Shown: piece after piece, positions 51,680 to 63,597 of the stretch
Layout: every line of letters starts with the position of its first letter
How positions within the stretch are numbered: position 1 is the first letter of the stretch
Assembly (NCBI RefSeq): GCF_003672135.1
Contig: NC_039512.1
Span: 15,826,874-15,890,873 of the forward strand
Origin: Ooceraea biroi
Lineage: Eukaryota > Arthropoda > Insecta > Hymenoptera > Formicidae
Direction: 5' to 3'
Length of the DNA stretch: 64,000 bases
Position numbers and translations under genes: made by a program
Notes under the pieces: generated by a model
Told to the model about the DNA's origin: nothing
The model's input: the letters and a program-made list of their open reading frames with translations, nothing else
Database searches by the model: none

Positions 51680-51856
51680 ATGTCTGGCGATTACAAGTTT
51701 GGCATTGACAAAGTTAACTTCGAAATCAAGGCTGGCAGGTTAGTACGTGCACGTGTCACGAAGGGCATTAGAGTTCTCGAGAGGGATTACAAATGTATTA
51801 AAGTGGCATTCGAAGCTTTCTTGGATCTCGAAACTTCTACATTACGTATTTCATAA
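51680..51856 (+). CDS. Small ORF or possible first exon, 58 codons
   Basis: ATG at 51680, TAA at 51854-51856. The translation is strikingly hydrophilic and mixed in charge (starts MSGDYKFGIDKVNFEIKAG, later RVLERDYKCIKVAFEAFLD) within surroundings that are almost all A/T. After the codons for KAG a splice-donor-like cag|gttagt occurs at 51738/51739, so this could be a 19-codon first exon or a complete micropeptide ORF. I do not recognise it. Its length is well within the range of chance ORFs, so the case rests on composition only. Confidence 0.2.
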   Translation: MSGDYKFGIDKVNFEIKAGRLVRARVTKGIRVLERDYKCIKVAFEAFLDLETSTLRIS

Positions 51857-52063
51857 GAAACGAGTTAAGATGTTACTTAATTCAGATTGTTATCAATAAT
51901 TCCATTCCAAACCATATTTATCACCAAAACCCGAAATTACTGATAGCTATAGTTTTTATTATAAATTAAATTATTCGAAATCGCTTGCTAAATTTGAAAG
52001 AAAATTCTGATAAAACATACATGTAATAACAAAATCCGTTAGGACATTAATTTTTCGTTAATG
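51857..52063. other. AT-rich spacer
   Basis: No feature recognised. Confidence 0.5.
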
Positions 52064-52169
52064 TATTGGATTTGTAACATATATTCCCATTTGTCTTTGA
52101 TAACGAATATATGTTACAATCCATATTATTAAAAACATTTAAAAAATGAATATATGTTACAATCCAATA
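52064..52169. repeat. Inverted-repeat element of about 106 bp
   Basis: The left arm tattggatttgtaacatat (52064-52086, continuing to attc) pairs with 52148-52169 with one gap, and a third copy of the arm motif (gaatatatgttacaatcca) lies at 52105-52123 in the orientation of the right arm. TA dinucleotides sit at both outer edges (52064-52065, 52168-52169), compatible with a mariner-type MITE. The arm motif resembles part of the hairpin at 29984-30071. Confidence 0.5.
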
Positions 52170-53222
52170 GCTTTAATGAATTCCTTGCAGCAATTGCAAT
52201 TTATAAATTTTTATTTTTAATAATTTTTAAATTATTATATAACATTTGCTGCTGTTTGCTTTCATTTGCTTCTTAGATATCCTCATTTTGGGATTTTAAC
52301 ATGTATTTCGCATTTTATTCTTCTCTTCTCATTACTTACTAAAATCGATTATTCCACGTTTTTTTTCTCAATTATTAACTACGCGTTGTTCTCGGAAGTA
52401 ATAAGTTAACGGTATCGTTGAATGCGGACTCGAAGACCACAATGGTCACGCCGTTAACGTCATCACGTCTGGTTTTAATGATTTACAGGGTAGTCGACTT
52501 AAAAAATTTACTACCATTGACTTTCAACCCGCACGAGCTTAGACGTTGTATCGCATCGAGAATGTTTCTCTAGAAAGTCGATATTATCGCGTGACGCGGC
52601 CGCGCACGCGACCGCTATTAATTTAAAAGCGAGTGCGATCGACATGTGACTCAATTTACGTGACAATACGAATGTAATTACCGGAAGAACGTCACGGTAA
52701 TGCGGAACTATGCTACCAGGTCTGTCTGTCCACATTAGTTATTCCATGTAACAATTTTCACACCTTTCGCCGGGCCGTTTGTTATTCTTTACGCTGCACG
52801 CGATATTTGCGATCGCTCTTTTGCACGCGTACTTTACGGACGTGACGGGTGTGCGAATTTACTCTCCTACGCATTCCCAAGCAGACTAAAAAGCGAGGTG
52901 TCACGAATATCGACAGAAATACATCGAACATTTCTTTCGCGGAGTATTTCATAGGGGAGAAATCTCCCCTCTTCCTCACACTATCAACGAGTAGCTCGCG
53001 TAAAAGATTTTCTTTTTCTCTAAATTTCACGCGTAATATCGGAGAAAATCGGAGAAATTCCAGCTGATCAATTGCCGGTGGCAAACTCGATTCCGTTTTG
53101 TAAACTATGTCGAGACTTTTCCTCCACCATTTAGACGAAAATTTAAGTTTCTGACGTCTTTTCCTGAGCTCTTCATCTCATACGCGCACCCGCATACGTA
53201 CATAAATGTAAAGTGTTATTTA
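52170..53222. other. Non-coding, no gene recognised
   Basis: AT-rich to about 52380, then mixed. Frames at 52511-52735 and 52782-53084 (minus) and 52849-53067 (plus) overlap and show no domain. Ends at the TA target of mariner element E. Confidence 0.5.
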
Positions 53223-54461
53223 TTAGGGGTGTGATTTAGTTTTGAGGGTTTTTTTTGCTCAAAAACGCATGTATTTAAATATGATAATGAATGAATACCT
53301 TAATCAAAATATTTTCCTTCGTTTTCTATAACTTTTTCCCATCTTTCTGGCAAGAGATGGATTCCACCACGATAAAATCACTCTTCTTTTCAGTCGATCC
53401 ATTCGTCGACGAATTTTCGCACTTCTTCCAAATTATCAAAGTGTGTATCCTCTAAAGCGTGTTGCATCGACCGGAACAAATAATAATCGCATGGAGAATA
53501 CGCAGGGTGCGGTAAGACTTGCCATTCAAGCTCTAATAGTGTTTCTTTCACTGATAACGCAACGTCAGGTCGGGCGTTGTCACGAAGAAGAATCACTTTC
53601 CGTCCTTTACTCGCAATTGGTGGTCGTTTTTGGTCCAATGCTTGCTTCAACTTGTATAATTGGTGTCGATAACGATCAGCCGTGACAGTCTCATGCGGAT
53701 TTAACAGCTCATAGTACACTATCTCACCAAATACAGAGCATTACTTTTGAACCGTCAATATTGCGTCTCGGAGTGGATGTTGATGGTTCGCCTGGATCCA
53801 CCCATGATTTTCTGCGTTTCGGATTATCAAAATAGATCTACTTTTCATCCCCAGTAACAATCCGAGACAAAAGACTCTTCTTTTTTGCCTGGCGATCAAC
53901 GAAATGCAAATGTTCAAATGGCACTTTCCGATAATTGATGTCGAACCCATTTCCCTTCTTTCTGAATTTTTCCCATTTCATGTAAATGTTTGCTAACTGT
54001 TGTACGATCAACATTTAATGCTCTGGCAAGTTCTGAAGTGGATTGTGTTGGATTTTCGTGCAATAATGCTTGGAAATCTGCATTTTCAAGCTTTCTTGGT
54101 TGTCCCGAGCGTTCTTTGTCCTTCACATGAGTATGACCACTTTTAAAGCGTCTAAACCAGTATTCACACGTCTTAATTGATGGGGCAGAATCACCATAAG
54201 TTTCCACAAGAATTCTATAACCGTCAGCCGCAGTTTTCTTTTGATTAAAAAACAAAAGCAACGCATGTGGAAAATGCTAAAGAGCTTTCGGAAGTTGCAT
54301 TTTTACGATGATATAAACACGACTGTTATTGCTATAATGCTACTAAATGTCATGGATAATGTCAACACTGTAAGAAACAACAGTTATCGGAAACAGCTAT
54401 TGGAACAAACTGACACTACAGCCACTGTTGCAAAACCCTCAAAACTAAATCACACTCCTAA
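53223..54461 (-). mobile_element. Mariner element E, 1239 bp, defective copy of the element D lineage
   Basis: The TIRs (53223-53252 and 54432-54461) match those of element D, and TA flanks the element at 53221-53222 and 54462-54463. By eye the copy is about 98-99% identical to element D. The 11-bp length difference is explained by a 10-bp deletion and a few single-base indels. Orientation is opposite to D and the flanking DNA is unrelated, so this is an independent insertion, not a local duplication. Confidence 0.95.
53300..54300 (-). pseudogene. Mariner transposase, element E, multiply disabled
   Basis: The start ATG is at 54298-54300 and the end TAA at 53300-53302, read on the minus strand. 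It shares with element D the TAG at codon 8, the out-of-frame gap after WWD, the four-residue loss in the catalytic core (giving a 30-residue Asp-Asp spacing) and the two TGA codons near the C-terminus. Private lesions are a 10-bp deletion just after codons for SESAI (near 53920), which shifts the frame, and a TGG-to-TAG change right after GDEK that removes the conserved Trp. No functional transposase could be made from this copy. Confidence 0.93.
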
Positions 54462-57400
54462 TATTTTAGATATAAAATGTAGTAAGGTACATATATCGTT
54501 AATGAATACCGTTCCTCAACTATTTCGTCTCGTTGATCCTCATTAATTTATTCAAGGGATATTTGCAAGGTTTTTAATACATGCCTACGTAGAGTTCCAT
54601 GGAATGACGTTGGACGGATAAACCACTGTTTAACTTCATGATGCATTAACCCAACATACGCGCAGGCGGTCTGAACATTTCACTGCATAAATAGCTCCTT
54701 TCACTGCTGATCCACGCTTGTTGGCTGTGTCACAGTGCGCATTTCTGGAAACGCTTCCTGGCGACATTTAATTGAAACATTTCCATGCAAATTCTATATC
54801 CCGGTCGCGACATTCGCGCTGTAAGTCAAGTAAGGCGTTGCATGTGAAACGTACATTTTGAATCGTTAATCTTCATTATCTTCTTCGTGCATCTCGCGAC
54901 GAAGATTTAAGCACGTACAATTGGCACGCTTTATGAAAGACTTTTGTAATATTAAATTACCGCACGGGTATACATTATTCTCTAGTCTCGCGGAGAATCA
55001 TCTGCATCAGCACATTTCGATTCGGAATCCGAGCTTTCAGGTGTCACATTATCGCGCGACTGAATAGTGCTTGATGATAAATCGTAACGTATGTACATCG
55101 ATCGCTACATTATTTAGCATCGTATCGCGATCCGTCCAGCCGCGTTCGTCACTCGAATTTTGCAAAATAAATTCTAAACCATCTCGTCCTAACGTTTTCT
55201 CGAAAATGGTACGTCCGACGAAGTAAGATCTGATAATTACGGCTTTCAAATCAGTGACATAACAGCTGTTCATGTTCCTCGAGAATTTCTTCCCGCTCGC
55301 TGGCAATATACTTCCAGCAATCATCACGTGCAATTCAATTTTCTCGATCTTCCACTTATCGTTCGCTTCATTCAGCACGACCGTTCTGAAAAGCCGTTTT
55401 CGATGAAAAGCAAAAGAGAAGAAAGACAGAGAAAAATAGAGAGAGAGGAAAGAAATACGATCGTGCGTCCGATACGATCGCGATCGATTAATGCTGTTTA
55501 ACGTTGCTTTTCCTCGCCGAAAAGGCCTCTTTGTACAAATAACGTCACGTGATAAGTTTGACGCGACCACGGCAAACATATTACGCACGAAACTGGGCTT
55601 GAGGCGCGTAATTTCGGTGTAAGGTGATTATGCGGATGGGATTTGGTTGGCACTCGCGCCAAGCTTTTGTCGCGGAAATGAGATGCAAAGCGGATTTTAA
55701 GACGCAAGATAATTGTGTCGTCACAACGACTGCCGGAAGTGCCGAACGCAGAACGCGTTTAAGTAAGCACGGCCAACTGCAGATCCGCGAATGATTACAC
55801 GAGATAAAGGCGACTCTTGAGCAGCCGAAGAGTGTATCAGCCTTTTTAATCGCGTTTCTCGAGATTTTATTACGTGCTATTTTTGCCCTTTAAAAGCATT
55901 CGCTTTGAAAGAACCACGTAAAATGGCGTTCTCTTTTTCTCTTTTATTCACCGTGCTCGCATATCTGCCTTTATATATTATGAATAATACCTCTGTCCGT
56001 ATATATTAACGCAATGTTCCGAATATTGGACTGTTCATAAAACGCCTGTGTGAAATATCATGGTTTTTCGTACAGTTGGCTACAGTGAAAAAGATTTTAC
56101 TTTTTGTCAATATTTAAAAGCGAGTGTATGCGAGTAAAAGATGTTTCAAAATAAAGAACATTAGGTTGAAATTAAAAATGTATCTGTATTCTTCGACAAA
56201 AATTAAAATTAAGATATCCAGTATTAACCAAATGGAACTTGGCAATAAAACATTCACTAATCCGAATTTTTAATTATTAGTTAGACACAGCTTTGTTATC
56301 ATCGTGACTAAAAATTCTAACTAACTTTACTGAGGAAATTATTAAATCTGCATTTTTTTCGGAGGAGTGGCTCAACTCATTATTGCTTACTTATAATTTA
56401 GTTATAATTTTCTCCAGTATTTAATCCTCTATTTGTATAACACGGTTAATCGGTAATATGAAATACTATTTCACGCAAAATTTGCACGCAATTTTACATC
56501 CGGCGGGGATTATATCAGCGACGAGGTTTTCGTCGGTTTTGTATAAAACCGTGCATGAAATGTTTTGATGTGAAAACAGAGTACCTCCTATTAAAACCAG
56601 AACCTGATGTAATTAATTAAAGTGCAGCTATGTGAGCGATACTTTCGCACACATCCAAGCGCAAGCAATCCTGATGTCCAGATTTAAAATAAATCATCCC
56701 TCGTGCGCGTGTATATCAAATCCGTGCGCACTTTATCATCTTCTCACGTGCATATACACGTAACCCTTTTTCCAATCAGCAGCTCTATTGAATCGACTTT
56801 TTTCGAAGTTTCAGCGACCCGAGTCTAAACGATCCGCGTGCGCGCACGAGGAGATTCGCGCAAGATCACGTAATCCCCTGAATCCGCTGAAATGCAGCCG
56901 AGATGCATGAACTCACCGCGAAACGTCGTGCGATTGTCAATGTTTGTCAATGGCCGAACCTGCATCCAGCACTTGGCAAATGCGAACGCACCCCTGTCCC
57001 GACGCTTTGGTGCATGCCCCGTGCTGTGCATGCGAACTGTGCGCGCACGTTTGTACGCGTGTGTGCATGTACCGGGTAATTAAATCACTCTATTCAGAGG
57101 TCTACATGTTGCGGGACACAAAGAGTGAGTTGGAGCGAGAAAAATCACAATTGTAAAACGATGGAATTGGGGTGCAGGCGGAAGGATGGGATGGAGGACT
57201 TGAAAAGAGGACGATATGACGAATTATGGATGATGGCGCTCTGGTTATGAAATTGTGTGCGAAGCCATCCTTTTCAGTATTGTGCAGTTTTTCAAGATTT
57301 TATATAAACAGGCTCTCTCTTCTTTTCTGTAAACAGAATAGTGGAACATTATAAAAATTCCTGTAAACATTGGTAATGAGAGAATTATTAGCCATCACTA

Positions 57401-59706
57401 TTAGTATTATTTAAACCAATTTACATTCCATTTAAATCAATTGCATTTACCAATTTTAAAATGTGTGATGATTATTACGTCATGTGTAACACTTGAGAAC
57501 GCGTGACAATATAAAAAATGATTTATTTAATTTAACTTTTCTAGGATATGTAGAGCTAATTCTATCCCAACTCTAAATTCGTAATCGATGGAGATTCTCC
57601 GACGTAGCCAGCAAAAAAATAATCGTAAAATCGCCGTTATGCGAGCGAGAGAGAGAGGTGTAGCGGATAGACTTACGTTTAGCACGCGTGAATAAGCGTG
57701 ATCTTCCCTGGGGTAGTTTATGTCATCCCATCTCTGCGAACCGTTAAATCGTGCTTCACGGGCGGTAACTGCGAGTCATCGATCATCACGCGATCATTCA
57801 AAGTACTCCGACACAGTAACAGTCTGGCACGGGCGAGATAGGTCGAAGATCAACCATGAGAAACGACATTAGCTCTCGAGGGATTCTCGTTGCGGGCGAA
57901 TTCCGTCTGGGAATTAAGGGTGGCCGCCAACGTTTTCGTTATTCTCGATCTTCGATAGCGCTATAACTTTTCTTTCTGTTTCTTCTCGACGCCCCCGCTA
58001 TCTTTGCGGAAACCACCACGGCATGTACTTCCCTTGCCCGTTAGTCCTGACACGAAGATCGAGCAGTCGTGTACGTCCACTCCACGCATCCTTCCTCCCT
58101 CTTCCAAAGCGGAACTTGATTCACTTGATGTCTTTGGCACTCTCGAGGATTCGTTGATATTTCAAAACAAGAGTGAATTCGCGACATATTCCTCTCACTT
58201 GCCATTTCCGATATACATTTTAATATATAGATATGTCGCAACGCTCTGATAATTATTACATGTTAATATAATTGGAATATCATAATGTGTATGTGTGTTT
58301 TTTCTCTATAATATTTTTAATAACTTTAATAACTTTAATAATTTTTCTTTATTTTCTTTATTTTCTTTACTTAATAATAGTTAATAATATGAAATAACGC
58401 AATAATTACTTAATAATATGAAACGTAGAAAATTAAAGCGCCACTCAAATATCAGCATTATGTACGTTCATTTAATACAACCCTGTCACATGATATAAAA
58501 GAAACGATATTTCATGCGCGCGTGCAATCGCAGTCGCGCGTTATAATTATCTCGCACTTCATATCCGCATTAATTTCACACAGTGCTTGCAAATAGTTCT
58601 TCCACGTGGCGGGCGTGCAGAATGAAGCTGCTATCAGTCCTCGCGTTCATGAAGATGAACGAGCGTATCATGGTCTCTCCGACCTATTCAAATATGCGAT
58701 TCCGAGATGAAAGACCGTCTCAATTTCTCCCCGACGCGCACACGTCCCCGACGAAATGTTCCTCTTATCGTTTCTTCATATTCTTCTGATTATTTGTTCA
58801 GAACTGTTTCGCGTACCGTAGTAATCAGATAGACATTACATCAAAAAAGAAGAACATAAAATTATTCATTTATTCAGATACTTGTAACTGGTCCATTTCT
58901 GCGTCGATTGAAACGCGTTTGGCGTATCGAAACAAAATCAAATTCCGTACGGAATATCAAGCATTTACAGTACAACGTAATCGTATTGCATTCTATTATC
59001 GATTACTTGAATTTAATTAAACAAACGTAGACATGTGCAAGCAAACTTCCCGAAACATTGTATTGCACTTTACTGCACAGTTGCCCAATATACTTCAAGT
59101 CGTAAGTAAATGGAAGTTTAAGTAAATCAAAGTGAAGAAAATGAAGCTTGAGCGTCATATTAGAGAACGGCGGCGAAGCGTATTTGATGCAGTCCTCAAA
59201 TATTTGCCTGAAAGCTTGATGCGCAGGTGATGAGACTTGTCACAGATCTTATTATTGAGACCTTTCATCCCCTGTCTCCGCTGCGGGGCAAACTGTCTTA
59301 GATCATAATCATCTTTTTCGAGCTCCTTCCGCGTTGTCTCTTCACTGAATATCTTCTCAACCCCCTGGATGATATGCATTATATAATACGCACACGCATC
59401 GCGTACGGGGGGTGCATAAAATTACGCTTTGTATGTATTACAACGAGTCAAGGTGCGTTGTAAACGAATCATAAGCTTTGCACTAGAATTCTTTCAGTAT
59501 TTTAATTTTACATTTATTTATTCACAGTTAAAGGTTTTAAAGAAAAGCAGGCAGATGGTATGCGGAAAGGCCGCGTTTTATCATCGAGATAATCATTAGC
59601 AGGTATCTTTTGTATTATCTATGTGCGATACATTCATTTTTCAACTTTCATAAAGTTTTGTGTTTAAATTTTACTAAAAAGTCCGCACAAATGTTTCGAT
59701 TAACCC

Positions 59707-59750
<44 letters not shown>

Positions 59751-60348
59751 TCGTATTGTATTGTTGCTTTGTATGATTTTTATGTTATATAAATACATAT
59801 ATTAATAAGTTACAATACAATTATAATTTTTCAAACTTTCAGTTTTATTATTTCTGTTGAAAATTGCTGCTAGAACGAAATTCTATTTACGATGCAATAA
59901 GCAAGAGGGGAAACATATGGAACTCGAACACTATGAAAGAAAAACATTATTAAAGAAATTGTTATTTGTGGCAAAAAATTGCCGAGATTGAGGTAATCTA
60001 ATGAAGTAAAACGTACAAACCATTTTAATTACATTGCAACGTCATGTACTGTACATAGTAACGTATATCTCAACGACGTAGATCGGACGCTGAGAGACGC
60101 ACGGTAGAAAAATATCCGGTCTTGCTTTGATTTTAAAATCGACTTTAAGTACTTGCCGAGAGCGTTGAATTATGCCGTCAAACAATATGCTGAAGAAATA
60201 TTTTCTATTTGAATAAAAGTTGCGTAGAGGATATGTTGCATGTCCTTATTATCATGTGTATATCGTGTAAATCGTGCACCATGTATACCGTGTTTATTGT
60301 ACGATAACATATCGCAAGATTCTTGTAAAACCTGCTAAGTCATTTATA
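54462..60348. other. Non-coding, no gene recognised
   Basis: Mixed composition. The 179-codon frame at 55049-55588 (minus) and the shorter frame at 55498-55707 have no recognisable domain. CpG-rich patches lie near 55100-55800 and 56820-57080. A 9-bp-unit AT repeat, (aactttaat)3 followed by (tttattttc)3, is at about 58320-58370. (TA)n lies at 59710-59745. Several frames around 58000-58800 remain unassigned. Confidence 0.5.
59710..59745. repeat. (TA)n microsatellite
   Basis: About 18 uninterrupted TA units. Confidence 0.95.
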
Positions 60349-60563
60349 TTGGATCAGTTGACTTGATCAGAATCAAAAAGTCGATTCGATTTTCAATATC
60401 AACGTCACATGTAATACAGATAACAAAGATGACAATGTCTATATTATAGATAACAATGTCTAATCATAGACAACGATGGTGATTACTTGGTTGATGAGTT
60501 TTGTTTCTACTGAATGCAATAAAGTAAATATTGGCGCAAAATCGAACTTTTTGACTGACTCAA
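60349..60563 (-). mobile_element. 215-bp MITE with mariner-like ends, copy 2
   Basis: Read on the minus strand, the element begins ttgagtcagtcaaaaagttc and contains the caagtaatcaccatcg block shared with 41770-41950. Its other end (from 60349) begins ttggatcag and includes about 12 extra bases before the agtcgattcg portion. TA is found at 60347-60348 and 60564-60565. This copy is more diverged internally than the ends, as expected for independent old insertions of one family. Confidence 0.62.
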
Positions 60564-61060
60564 TACTTCAACTAAAATTTTTAATGAAATTATAATTCTT
60601 TAATTTCGTCGTATATTGGGTGTACGCTATGCATTATTTCCACCATACTATCGACAAGTTCTATTTCTCTGTTTCTTTTAATTTTTCTCCCATAAAGCTT
60701 CAAGTCATTACAACCTCCTTGAAGGGAAGAGGAATCGACATAAACGGAGCGGAAGCCCGATCTTTCCCGAGTACAGTTCTTTCGAATGGCCGACTTTTGC
60801 GGAAGGAACACGTGAGTTCCAGAGCACTTGCTCGCTCGCGTAAGATATCTCTCGCGAACGAGTGCTCGCTCCAATATCAATTAATCAATCGAGCGGCGGT
60901 CGATCGAGCGCGCGACACAAGTAACCGCAACCCCTTCTAGTCTTTTACTTTTCGTTGAGGCGCGCTTTTTCTATCAGCTTAATGGCCGTGTCCCAAATTG
61001 GCACTCCGTCGTTGAGGAGGTGTATCGAAGGTGGTGAGACTTTAAGCTCAAAGATATACG
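60564..61060. other. Non-coding, no gene recognised
   Basis: Opposing frames at 60590-60880 (minus) and 60620-60940 (plus) overlap and are not assigned. Confidence 0.5.
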
Positions 61061-61353
61061 ACTCGGTTGGATCCTCGGTTGGATCCTCGGTTGGGTGGCG
61101 GTAAGCAGTAATCAATTAATTTTAATCATTTAATCATTTAATTTGATAATACTATGTATTTGTGAAAAGGTGTGATAACATTTTTCAAATTGTTCAAATT
61201 AAAATATTGAAAATCTATCGACTCGGTTGGATCCTGTGACGGTAAGCAGTAATCAATTATCATTTTAATCATTTGATAATGTATTTGACAATGTATTTGT
61301 GAAAAGGTGTGATAACATTTTTCAAATTGTTCAAATTAAAATATTGAAAATTT
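61061..61353. repeat. 160-bp tandem duplication with a nested 14-bp repeat
   Basis: The segment beginning actcggttgg at 61061 recurs at 61221, and both units share ggtaagcagtaatcaatta, a region with tcatttgataat, and gtgaaaaggtgtgataacat followed by the same AT-rich tail. Unit 1 additionally has the 14-bp motif ctcggttggatc repeated about three times (61062-61100), which unit 2 has only once, so the arrays differ in copy number. Confidence 0.88.
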
Positions 61354-62061
61354 ATGTAGATAGATATATTGATTGAAAGAACATTATGATAATGATATTA
61401 TAATGCTAATATTAAATATTATATACAATACTAAATTTGTACATAAATATACATATATAAAATAATTTATAAAAGAGATTATAATACAAGGTAATAATTT
61501 TATAAATTCGTGTTCCTGGAAACTTGACTTTTATATGCGTTTACCACAAATGTCTCTTTTCCATCTTCTTTGCATGTGCGTCTTTATATCTATGTGTATG
61601 TCTGTGTCTCTCCGTTGTTTTATCTTTCCTTTCTTCTACTCTTTCCTCTCTTGTTCTTTTATATTCGTCGTTATCCACTTTAAAAAACTTTAAAAACTTC
61701 TACCTTTCATTATCATTCTTGGTAAATGCATGGAATCTACATTTTTCAGTTATTCTTATTCTTCTCAGACAAATTACATTGCCGTAAGCAATATTATCGC
61801 TTACAATTTTCTACTTCATCGTCTAACTTTAAATATCCTTTTAACTGAGAACCATAGATTAAAATTATATTTTGAGATCACACTCGACATTACGAAATAT
61901 AACTATATAATATTAAAAGTAGAATTATTTCTTCTAATTAGAATTTTATTAGATAAAATTTCAGATATTCAATTATGTAATTAAAAAATTACAGACAACT
62001 TTCATGAGAATAAAATCGATTTTGAGATTACCACATCAGGTTTATATATCTCATCTAAAAG

Positions 62062-62125
<64 letters not shown>

Positions 62126-63597
62126 TTGTGAGGCGATATCCATTTAACGATAGTCGAGATAACATATCCGTTTAACGATAGCTGAGATAACATTTAGTCA
62201 CGCATCTTAGCTTCTTCGCCAATTATAATGGCTGTGCAGTTTGTGCAGCAGCAAGTTTCCATCATCCGCGCATGCGAGGCAACATAAGCAGAGGATTACA
62301 ACAACCTCACGTTGCTGCGAATATTACAACGAGGAACTCAGCGGGAAGCGGGTTATCGCCCACCGTTTGAGAAAAGGAACACGTGAAACCCCTACGTCCC
62401 GACGTTACCTCGTAATGCTGGCCACAAGTCTGCACGTACCGCCACAAGGGAAGTTTTCTCTACGTACGAACGTCATTTTCCGTGGTAACAACTGCAGCGG
62501 CACTCTCGATCGTTGGTCCGTTCGATTCGCAGAACCGCAGACTTCTAGAAGCACGAAAAAGAAGCACGTTTGAACTTTAACGTTTCGCGTAATGCACGCG
62601 AGTAATGTCGCGCGCCGCGCCGTCGTGCAATGCACGCGATCGTTGTCGCCGCATTCGCATGCATGTCTCAAATTGAATAGTTCCAATTTGCATTTCGCTC
62701 GAGGAATTTTGGAAAATTCCACCGTTGACCGTATATATCTGGGTCGATTAAAGATGCGGATAAAACCGTCGGTTCAGAGATGGCCAAGGGCAGAGCGTGG
62801 ATTACGCGAAGCGTAAATCGTGAATCTTCCAAGTTTCAAGTATTTTTCGAGAATCGCGTGAGAAACGAATCCATCTCGTGAAATATTTATTATGTGTTTT
62901 CTTATATGTCAATTCAATCCAGTTGAATGCGCATCCGAACCACAATATAAATAAAGACTTTTCTATACTGTGTCCTCGAACGCATCCTATGAAAAATTTT
63001 CGTAGAATAAGTGTCAATTATATTCTCTCTCTTCTCATTATACGAGATGCATATTTGCAAGTAAAAGTATGCGCGTGCTCCTTTGTTCATTGTCGAGAAG
63101 TATATTAATTAATCTTGGCAACCGTGTCATAATATCCGCTGTCGTTCCAATTTTCCGTCTCGTATACGAGAAAGCATAAAAATAATATCATCCCCTGTAT
63201 ATACATAAGAACACAAACAGTCGAGGTTACGCGTGTACGATCTTTTGTTTGTTGCATATATAGTGCAAATAATATGATATTTTTAGGAAAATATTACGTT
63301 GACATTTAACCAGACTAAAAACTTTTGTCTCGTGCGTAGTTGATACTTGCGTTATTTACTAATGTGATACATTTAATGAATATATTCAATATTAAATAAA
63401 TATATTTTTTAATATCAGATGAAACTCTCTCTCATATTAAAATATACCGTATTAACATGTACACCTTCAATTATGATTTACAATGATTCTTATATTTGCA
63501 AAACAAATTTTGCGATGTTTTTGCGAGAACTCTCCTTTACAGCATTTTTCTACAGTAGCTTTGTTAACGATATTTTATTAACCCTTAACAAAAAATT
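61354..63597. other. Non-coding, no gene recognised
   Basis: AT-rich to about 62040, then a compound microsatellite, then a CpG-richer stretch at 62240-62830 with opposing frames (62241-62573 plus, 62405-62722 minus) that show no domain. The frame 63419-63601 just before the mitochondrial insert was considered as a possible ND6 remnant but could not be supported. Confidence 0.5.
62062..62124. repeat. Compound (CT)n(CA)n microsatellite
   Basis: About 13 CT units directly followed by about 19 CA units. Confidence 0.95.

Noticed and set aside
55049..55588. 179-codon minus-strand frame
   Set aside because: Contains a low-complexity Ser/Phe/Leu segment from a purine-rich tract and no recognisable domain.
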